A DNA stretch of 64,000 nucleotides from Cydia pomonella (Eukaryota; Arthropoda; Insecta; Lepidoptera; Tortricidae). This document shows, piece by piece, positions 56,660 through 64,000 of this stretch. The position numbers were made by a program, and so were the translations under genes. Numbering within the stretch: the first letter of the stretch is position 1; each line of letters opens with the position of its first letter. The notes under the pieces are model-generated. The model had not been told where the DNA came from. It worked only from the letters and a program-made list of their open reading frames with translations, and searched no databases. The stretch lies in the NCBI RefSeq assembly GCF_033807575.1, contig NC_084718.1:19981991-20045990 (forward strand). The letters are read 5' to 3'.

Positions 56660-56760
56660 GAACACCTCTGGACTTGCAGGCATCTATAGGCTACGGAGAC
56701 TGCATACCCTCAGGCGGGCCGTATGCTTATTTGCCACCGACATGGTAAACAAAAAAGTAT
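56660..56760 (+). repeat. Family X 3' end in the 3' flank of the BESS gene
   Basis: ggactt.gcaggc, ctacggagactgc, caggcgggccgtatgctt, gccaccgacatggta. Confidence 0.65.
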
Positions 56761-56816
56761 TTATGTTATCATGGCAAGTAATTATTAACTATATAAAAAA
56801 TATTGTGCTCTAAAGA

Positions 56817-57311
56817 TTACTTATCATCACTCAAAATAAGAGGGTTCTCATCAACCCCTGAAATAACTACAGCATATTGCCCCACGCTATATTTCTTCAT
56901 CTCTTGCTCAAACAATATATTATTTATGGCTTGTTTTATCATCGATTGCGTCCTCTCATCATGTTTCCTTAAAGATATCGCTATATATTCACCAAAACTG
57001 TCACATTCATCTTTCTTCCTCGTCAAATCTGATCTTCTAAGCAAACTTAGTGTTTCTAATACCTTACTATCAAGATTAGAATTATTATTAGTATTATCTT
57101 TGACAAGTTTTCTAGTAAGCTTAGTCAGTCTAGGTTTGTGAGTGGCGTGGGCGTATCTAAACCGTTTTCTTGGTCTAACGTACTCGACCGTTTGTGGTTC
57201 GGTCTTGATGACGATTTCTTCATGAACTACTTCATCTTGTTCTTCGTTGGCGTTGTTGTCTTCGTCTGAAGATGGTTGTTCAGGTTCTTCAGTCTCCTGG
57301 TGAGTTGAGGT
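56817..57311 (-). CDS. Last exon of a BESS-motif (MADF-type) protein, partial
   Basis: A minus-strand exon opens after the acceptor tttttttactttcag (AG at 57312-57313) in phase 0 and encodes 164 residues to TAA. The first 40 residues are strongly acidic, then basic (VRPRKRFRYAHATHKPRL, 45-61). Residues 103-133 form a BESS-like unit (CDSFGEYIAISLRKHDERTQ). The layout equals the second exon of the 33120-34597 gene. The expected MADF exon is not found between 57340 and 64000; it may lie beyond the window behind the 4.4-kb element. Confidence 0.8.
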   Translation of the reverse strand, partial: TSTHQETEEPEQPSSDEDNNANEEQDEVVHEEIVIKTEPQTVEYVRPRKRFRYAHATHKPRLTKLTRKLVKDNTNNNSNLDSKVLETLSLLRRSDLTRKKDECDSFGEYIAISLRKHDERTQSMIKQAINNILFEQEMKKYSVGQYAVVISGVDENPLILSDDK

Positions 57312-57749
57312 CTGAAAGTAAAAAAAAAATAGTTTAGATACATCAAAAGATTCAGAAGACCCTGATTAATGAAGACATGATCTGGTTGTTACAGGGGACT
57401 ATGTGATGAGAGCAACACACGACAGGTCATTGTAGGGATCCTTGAGCCTATGTCCATCGTTAGACTTCATCATCATGAAGCTTAGAGTCCAACCAAGCTA
57501 ACTCTGCACTGCATGGTATTGACAATGACAAAGAGTGACAGTGTCATCATTAATATCAAATCGGTATGAAAATGTGAAGTTAAAATATAATACAGTGTGT
57601 AAATCCAATACGGGCAGTAAATCAAACCAGACATAGATTTACCCGTGTAATCATGAATTAAAAAGACTTTTTAAGTTATACATATTATTATGAATTTAAA
57701 AAACCCTACATAAGATTATTACGAGGGAAATATACCACGTGATTGTCCA

Positions 57750-58165
57750 CAGAAAAAGAGAAATCTTTTTTCCCTTTCTATATAAATATTTTCCATTTTC
57801 CATGATTTTTAACATGTTATTGACACAATGAAAAACTAGGTTTATAGGATTTCCTTTCGGAGCGACTATTTCCGAAAATATTAGCTTTATCAAAAAGTGG
57901 TTTTGGAGCCCCTTGTTCGTTTTGAAATACCTATCCAAGGATACCCCACACTATTGGGTCAAAGGAAAAAAATATCATTTTGTATGGGTACCTACCCTTA
58001 ATTTTTTTTGTAGTTTTTATTTTACCGTTCTGTCACCATGCATAATTTAAGTAGCTATGCCACATTGCAGCTTTCTAGTACTAACGATCACGGAGCAAAG
58101 CCGCGGACGGACAGACTGACATGGCGAAACTATAAGGGTTTCTAGATGACTACGAAACCCTAATA
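57750..58165 (-). repeat. Dispersed lepidopteran repeat (agggtttcgtag type)
   Basis: On -: agggtttcgtagtcatctag, cgccatgtcagtctgtccgt, tgtggggtatccttggatag, ending in ttattgacacaatgaaa-like sequence. Relative of 26984-27535 and 320-600. Confidence 0.65.
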
Positions 58166-58234
58166 AAGGCAGATACTTTTGGCGCGTTCTTTCATCCGAT
58201 ACTATTGATTCTGACTGTACAAAGATAAGATAAT

Positions 58235-58473
58235 AGTACATTATGATACAAGTGCGAAAAATAGGAAATTCGAAACGAGTGGCGATAAATTAAAACACGA
58301 CCGAAGGGAGTGTTTTAAATCGACACGAGTTGCGAATCACTTGCGAATTACCTATTCGCACATGTATCGTACAACGTTTTACAGTACATATGGCCCTTTA
58401 AATGTTCGACACAGTAACGTAATATGCTACTTTTCGCACTAGTGCTATAAAGTAGCCCCATATGTACTGTAAA
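58235..58473 (-). repeat. Two-foldback dispersed repeat, copy 2
   Basis: Reverse-orientation copy of 6436-6663 with an 11-bp insertion (cacttgcgaat duplicate near 58340). Confidence 0.75.
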
Positions 58474-58477
58474 GATA

Positions 58478-58660
58478 GTTTATTATTCAAGTAGGCATAT
58501 TACAATGCGCTTATGAACGTCAAATAAAGCTACACCGGCTCTCACCCTACACCTCTGACCCGAGATCTAAATTCCCCCTCAATTGGAGGAGGGTATCCCA
58601 ATATGGACCAGCAAGAAACTCGGCGGGACATATATTTTAAAAAACATTATATCTTATAAT
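58478..58660 (-). repeat. LINE 3' end
   Basis: On +: tcaagtaggcatattacaat, gcgcttatgaacgtcaaata, cctcaattggagg, actcggcgggac. Known to me as a common lepidopteran LINE tail. Confidence 0.5.
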
Positions 58661-58796
58661 TAACATACATTCAATAAGAAAAAAACACAATATAGATTAC
58701 TATAGAAAAATGACATAGGTACAGCAAATTAGATACAGTATGTAGCTACTTTTCTTTATAGAAATTTGAATAAGAAATATATAATGTACATCAAAT

Positions 58797-58956
58797 TTGA
58801 CGACCAGTTTGGCCTACTGGGTAGTGACCCTGCCTACGAAGCCGATGGTCCCGGGTTCAAATCCTGGTAAGGGCATCTATTCGTGTGATGAGCATGGATA
58901 TTTGTTCCTGAGTCATGGGTGTTTTCTATGTATTTAAGTATTTATAAATATTTATA
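58797..58956 (+). repeat. SINE, left half (interrupted)
   Basis: Complete head and body up to aagtatttataaatattta, where the 4.4-kb element begins. Compare the intact copy at 41808. Confidence 0.9.
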
Positions 58957-59394
58957 TCGAGGGCTTCAGGCCAAAGGGGCGTATACGCAAAAATGCCATT
59001 TTTCGTTTTTAACGGCATCGTATTCGTCTTGTAACAATACGTAAGCACAATTTTTTTCATAATTTTATCGTAACAATTAGTTAAGTAAATAATTAAAAAA
59101 TCATTTGGCGTATAACAGACAGTCATAATTTTATGTCGTTCCAAAAAGCCGTACTGAAGGCGTATAAGTGATATTTTCATTCAGTCCCCGATATTCATCG
59201 GAGTATAAAGGCGTACGTACATACTTCTCTCATGTGACAGTGCGAACCACCAAATAGTGTCACGCTATATAGGCGTACATACATACGACCATAAACTTTT
59301 ACCAACTATCCTCAAAGTGCGTCGCGGCAAAGAGGCGTATGAACATACGACCGTACAAAAATTACGTTGGCCTTCAAATAATGCCGGGCCAAAG

Positions 59395-61815
59395 GGGCGC
59401 GGAGACAGCGTCCTTGATTGCCGCATATTGCTATCCCTTTCTGTCAAGCGGGTAAGCGCACTAGGGCCTCCTGTCTCTCAGTCAGTGTCTAGTGCGTTAC
59501 AGTATGGTGTGCATCTCGTGCGAATAATAACAATAAAGTGGAGCGCTCTGATGCTGATGGCTCTGCCCTGGGCATTCAAGAATGACGTGGGCGGCTGTCT
59601 CCTCTGCCTCCAAGTACTCTCTGCAGAGGGGGCTATCTGTAACACATAGTGTTAGTAGGTGTTTGTTTAGTGGGGCGTGGCCGGTTATGGCCCCAGTCAA
59701 AAGCCGGACCTGTGGCCTCTTCAGCTGTCTCAGCCTCCTCGACAAACCGGGGTCGATTGTCGGGAGGGCTTCCTTCGCCTGCCTGCACGTGCCTAGGTTA
59801 GACCAGTACGGTTGGTGTTTTACCTTGGTGTTGTGTCGCAGCATGTTCCAGAGCCAGGCATAAGGGAGAGGTATAATTGGCTGCGGTCCTGCCACCCTCA
59901 GTTCCGAACATCCTCTCGCCAATATGTCGGCCGCATCGTTCCCTCGCGAGTTGCTGTGTCCCTTGATCCACTGCAGAGTTAAGCTGGTGGTGGTGCTTAC
60001 CTCTGACAGAGCTTTGTGGCATTTGTAGATTAGCCCCGAGGTCAAAGTATAACTTTGCAGAGCTTGTAGTACTGACCAACTATCAGAGAGTATGCGGATG
60101 GAGTAGTCCAATACTTTCCTTGAGGCGATTGCGTGTGCTGCCATTATGATGCCAATTCTGCCTGGAAGACTGTGTTGTGGGCACCTAGTCAAGTCCTAGT
60201 GGTGTTGAGATATGTATGTTTAGGTCCTCTGAGAATACTCCAGCGCCAGTGCCTGACCTTGTCTTTGATCCATCCGTGAAGATTCTCAGCTCTCATGGGT
60301 TGAGTCCTTCACGAGGTTCTTCGTGTAACTGTATCTTAATTTATTGTCGAAGACGAATTGTCTGGGTATCCTGTCAGTCACCGCTTCTATTAGCGGTTCC
60401 TTACCTATCGCCTCGTAGAGGATCTCGGTGTGTGGTACCCTAGGTGGTCTCCAGAGATTAGATTTTTGGAGACGTACCGCCGTAGCTAGCGCTTCCTGTT
60501 GTATAAAGAGGTGCAGCGGCGGCAGGCTCAGCTCCAGGGCCGCGGTTGGTATTGTCCTCATGCAGCCCGTGGTCGCCATACAGGCCAACCTCTGGATTTG
60601 TTGTAGTTCAGCTTCAACTACGGATAGTGTGGTGCGTGGCCACCAAACTATCGCACTGTAGCTTATTATTGGTCGCATGGCTGCCTGGTAAAGCCCTAGA
60701 GTTATCTTTGGGGTTAGCCCCCAGGTTCTACCCACTATTCTACGACATTGCCAGATTACGACTATGGCTTTGTCAATTTTGCCGTTTAGGTGATTGCTCT
60801 AATTTAATTTGCTGTCAAGTATTACCCCTAAATACTTTACTTCCGCAGATAGTTGGAGTTCAGTGTCGAACAGGCGGAAGTGTTTGTTGGTGAACATAAC
60901 CAGCTCAGTTTTGTTGGGATTGTCTGAGAGTTCGTTGTTAAAACACCAGCGTTCCACGATGGCTAGTGCAGAGCGGGTAATATCGCATACCGTACCTGCA
61001 TGATTGCCGCTCGTCAGTATCACTATGTCGTCAGCATAGCCGATTGTGTAATAGTGATTATTGTTTAGTGTGGTGATCAGGTCATTCACCACAAGGTTCC
61101 ATAGTAGTGGCGATAGGACTCCTCCTTGGGGGCATCCTTTTGCCATTAATGCCTGCTGTGTTTCGCCCGTCCCGAGTTTGATGGTTCGTTGGCTCAACAT
61201 GTTGTTTATCCATTCTGTCATAACTGCATTCGCGCCATGTCTTACCAGTGCTGCTGTAATGCTACTGAACCTGGTCCTGTCGAACGCCCTTTCTATATCT
61301 ATGAAGGTTCCTAAGCACATGGATCTGTTTTTGACCGCCACCTCAATTTTACTTACTACTGCGTGAAGTGCCGATTCTGTAGATTTGCCAGGGCTGTAGG
61401 CATATTGGTTTGGATGCAAGGGCACATGAATTTGCACCCTCTCTCTAAGGTACCTGTCACACAACCTCTCTAATGTTTTCAACATGAAAGAGGTCAGGCT
61501 GATGGGCCTGAAGGATTTGGGGTCCGAGTAGTCGTTTTTACCTGGTTTCGGTATGAAGATAACCTTGACCTCCCTCCATTGCTTCGGCACGTACCGGTGA
61601 GCCAAACAGGCGCGCAGAACGATGGTCAGCTTCAGAGTGAGATGCTTCCCGCCCCATTTAAGAAGCGCAGGGAAGATCCCATCCATTCCTGGAGATTTGA
61701 AGGAGTCAAAGCTGTTTAAGGTCCACTGCGTGCGCTGCGGGCTGATTACCTCATATGTCTGTAGCCACTCGTCCTCCGTCGGGGTGGTAGTAATTCTTAA
61801 GTGTAACATTCCTCT
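59395..61815 (-). pseudogene. LINE with RT and RNase H, 5'-truncated, inside the TIR element
   Basis: One minus frame covers 61809 to 60286 with a single TAG (60799-60801, a W position by context). RT motifs: KSPGMDGI near residue 39, FIDIERAFD, CPQGGVLSPLLWN, and YADD near 258-261. RNase H follows, with FTDGSKTRSGTG in a shifted frame (about 60270), then back in the first frame: ILSDSWSVLQAL and WIKGHSNSRGNDAADILA (59497-60192). So one stop and two frameshifts. RNase H after RT puts it in the I/R1/LOA group. The endonuclease domain is missing. Opposite-strand frames here are shadows. Confidence 0.85.
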
Positions 61816-62344
61816 GTTATAATTTGATGGAGACGTAAATGAGTTAAGTTGTTAGCTAAACTACTTTTAGGTTTATTAGTACAGAAGATTTAATATTGTT
61901 TCTTTTTATGAAGTGACGATAAATGATGTCGTATTTATATGTTTAGAAGTTTTGATTAATATTTTATTGTTTAAGATAGTTATAATTTTGTTACCAGTGG
62001 TACCATTAAAGAAGGAGTAATGTTTATTGTCTGAATACAAGTTTTGATACGTTTTAACTTTAACCTTTTGTTTTAGTTAATGCACTCTAAATTTAATCGT
62101 TTGATTGTTTCTTGACTGCTTTTTTAGTAAAGCTGTCATTGTGTTGTCTTAGCAATTTCCATGCATCCTTTACTACCAATTTCAATTCTTTTCTATAAAA
62201 TCGTTTTGTACTACTCGACTTTTGAGCGACTACCATTTACCTACTATCACAAATAGTAAAAATGATCTTATTGGAATTCAGTTAAGTCAGTTTTCTTAAG
62301 TAAGCCCACACGTCTTAACCCTAGCTCCCAGCGAAGTGCTAAAC
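61816..62344. other. AT-rich interior of the TIR element
   Basis: No coding frame or repeat copy recognised. Confidence 0.4.
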
Positions 62345-62735
62345 GACTGCTATTATAGGCAAAAATCAGAATAAGCGGCGTGATTGTCTTTTGAAACACT
62401 TCTTCTTATCGTGTGGGTTGTAAGATTGATGTACCTTAAAAACCCTGGTGTTAGAGTTATTGAGTCGCCAAAGGCCTCTGACATGGCTCTCATGACGAGC
62501 ACCACCGGATAGATAGCAGCCGGGACCAACGACTTTACACCGTGCCTTCCGAAGCACAGAATCATCTTACTTTTCGGACAATCAGGTGATTCAGCCTGCA
62601 ATGTCCTAGCCAAACCGGGAATAGTCTCACAAAGTCACAAAGCGACTTTTGCTTGACAGTGTCCCCACCGGGATTCGAACCCGGAACCTCCGAATCGAGA
62701 GACAACCGCTCTAACCATTAGACCACGGAGGCTAT
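62345..62735 (-). repeat. Second SINE type with tRNA-like head
   Basis: On -, tggtctaatggttagagcgg (A box) and ggttcgaatcc (B box) lie at about 62655-62733. The body has gtaaagtcgttggtcccggc, gccatgtcagaggcctttgg, and acaacccacacgataagaag. The acceptor stem has a C-A mismatch and the anticodon arm does not fold, so it is not a tRNA gene. Confidence 0.75.
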
Positions 62736-63372
62736 TGAAACACTCATGCTCAAAGTGGCAATTCAAAATAGTTACCCAATCGGTAACCAGTTCTAGTCGA
62801 CATTGCTTAATCTCGTGGACAGTTGTGACACTATCAAAACCATCAGGAATCATTTTAGTGGTAAAATCTAGATGAATTTATGAATATTTAGTCAAAATAT
62901 AATTTGGCGCCCTATTATACGGCCACAAATAAAGGATACTTACACGATAGATTCGTCAGCCCAGACGGGCGTATAAAAATCAGAAAAAATAGAAGAAACT
63001 ACACAATGATGACTAAATTACTGTAAAATTAAAGTATTTCGCATTATTAACAGTATTTCCACCTTTCATGATTAAATTATCGAATAGAAAAAAAAAATGA
63101 ATTATACGACCATAAATCTCAAGTATTTTTCAAAAAATTTCAACCTATATGTCGGAAATTACTGTCGTGGTAAAGAGGCGTAACTACATAATTACCGCTT
63201 TTTAGAATACGTAGAACGACACTAGGCATGACACATGAAACAGACAGTAATTTAAATACTCTATGCAAAATTGTAGAACATTCGGTACATTGTAACAAAA
63301 GTTATTCAGTTTTTTGTCTCTCCTGAAAAGTAGGGTTCTTGCTTATACGCCCCTTTAGCATGAAGCCCTCGA

Positions 63373-63475
63373 TATATTATATATATCGTTGTCTAAGTAC
63401 CCTCAACACAAGCCTTATTGAGCTTAGTGTGGGACTTAGTCAATTTGTGTAATAATGTCCTATAATATTCATTTA
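63373..63475 (+). repeat. SINE, right half (interrupted)
   Basis: Resumes at tattatatatatcgttgtct and ends in aatgtcctataatattc, completing the SINE started at 58797. Confidence 0.9.
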
Positions 63476-63810
63476 TATCAAATCATACAAGAAATGTACA
63501 GAACGTGTAGAAGTACAACAATAAGGACTTTCAACAAACAATATTATCAACCCATAGCTAATATATAGCACAGTAAATCATTTCGTTTAACCGATTGAGT
63601 AAAAGTGCGTCATGTGGTGATAAATTTGCAAGCTGATAGCGGTTTAATGCGCTGTTTACTAACCGGTTTGAACGCGTCTGCTTCGATAAGGTATGACTGA
63701 ACTTTGTTTTTACCTATGTACTCATATTCCAGATATTAAATTGTTATTTTCATCACAACTGGTAAAGGCCCTCTTGATTAGAGACTAAGACATTATTATA
63801 TTATTATATA

Positions 63811-64000
63811 TTATAACGAGCCCATTGTGTCCCACTGCTGGGCAAAGGCCTCCCCCCTCTTCTTCCACTCATCTCGGTTTTGAGCTACGACCGACCAGTC
63901 CCTCAAAAAGGAGTCTAAGTTATCCCGCCATCGCCGACGAGGTCTGCCAGATCCCCGGTTTGACTCGTGGGGCACCCAATCCGTGGTTATCTTGGCCCAC
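63811..64000 (-). pseudogene. LINE type 4 C-terminus, cut by the window edge
   Basis: Open minus frame to TAA 63811-63813: WAKITTDWVPHESNRGSGRP, RRRWRDNLDSFLRDWSVVA, QNRDEWKKRGEAFAQQWDTM. The upstream part is outside the window, so this copy could be longer than the others. Confidence 0.8.

Larger units (their letters stand above)
58957..63372. mobile_element. 4.4-kb inverted-repeat element inserted in a SINE
   Basis: Ends tcgagggcttcaggccaaag and complement tcgagggcttcatgctaaag pair, extending through ggggcgtata to about 35 bp with three or four mismatches. TATA (or TA) is duplicated at both junctions. Subterminal regions carry GGCGTA words: left near 58978, 59107, 59159, 59211, 59271 and 59333; right near 62967 and 63175, and inverted at 63344. 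GTCG-GG-AAAGAGGCGTA appears on both sides. No transposase was found: the middle is a LINE and a SINE. Superfamily unknown. Confidence 0.8.

Noticed and set aside
57340..58800. MADF exon for the minus-strand BESS gene
   Set aside because: All minus frames were read between the acceptor and the SINE; only repeats and stop-rich DNA were seen, so the exon is probably outside the window.
59257..61822. Many plus-strand frames across the LINE
   Set aside because: They oppose the RT and RNase H frame, which has recognisable catalytic motifs.
62655..62733. Functional tRNA gene on the minus strand
   Set aside because: A and B boxes are good but the acceptor stem has a mismatch and the anticodon arm does not fold; a SINE body follows directly.

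Overview
The window reads as nuclear DNA of a moth or butterfly (Lepidoptera). It is AT-rich, has spliced genes with short GT-AG introns, and is packed with repeat types I recognise from lepidopteran genomes: a tRNA-derived SINE with a conserved 3' body, 3' ends of several LINE families, foldback MITEs, and a Helitron-like element with an ACCGAGC/GCTCGGT terminal hairpin. There is no bacterial-style operon, CRISPR array or functional tRNA/rRNA gene.

Three host genes are supported. (1) A THAP zinc-finger gene on + (24005-26528, three exons, 344 aa) that ends in a BESS-like motif and carries a perfectly in-frame 120-bp tandem duplication. (2) A MADF-BESS gene on + (33120-34597, two exons, 277 aa). 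(3) The last exon of another BESS-type gene on - (56817-57311), whose 5' part must lie beyond the right edge or in unread intron. All three look like chromatin-associated DNA-binding regulators. The promoters of the first two share the 12-mer CAAAGATGGCGG, a YY1/Pho-like site, in opposite orientations. A fourth candidate is a single GC-rich exon at 2007-2176 of unknown gene.

Layout. 0-12 kb: SINE, LINE tails, foldback elements, one exon candidate. 11-19 kb: LINE C-terminal scraps, a 1.1-kb spaced direct repeat, and a clear hAT element with an 8-bp target duplication. 19-23.5 kb: LINE tails. 23.5-26.7 kb: THAP gene with two MITEs at its promoter and three transposon insertions in intron 1. 27-32.7 kb: MITEs, LINE tails, SINE. 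32.8-34.7 kb: MADF-BESS gene, again with a MITE just upstream and two foldbacks in its intron. 35-41 kb: two Helitron-like copies with a tRNA-Ser-like insert, a deleted mariner, and a hAT element with two MITEs nested in it. 41-43.6 kb: tandem duplications, SINE, LINE. 43.6-56.2 kb: low repeat content, several decayed reading frames of unknown origin. 56.8-58 kb: BESS exon. 58.8-63.5 kb: a SINE split by a 4.4-kb inverted-repeat element that itself contains a LINE (RT plus RNase H) and another SINE. The right edge cuts a further LINE.

Most of the window is therefore layered mobile DNA. The best candidates for something not yet described are the 4.4-kb TIR element with subterminal GGCGTA repeats, the decayed frames at 47-56 kb, and the THAP-BESS architecture. 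Family names for repeats come from recognition and from copies inside the window, not from database searches.
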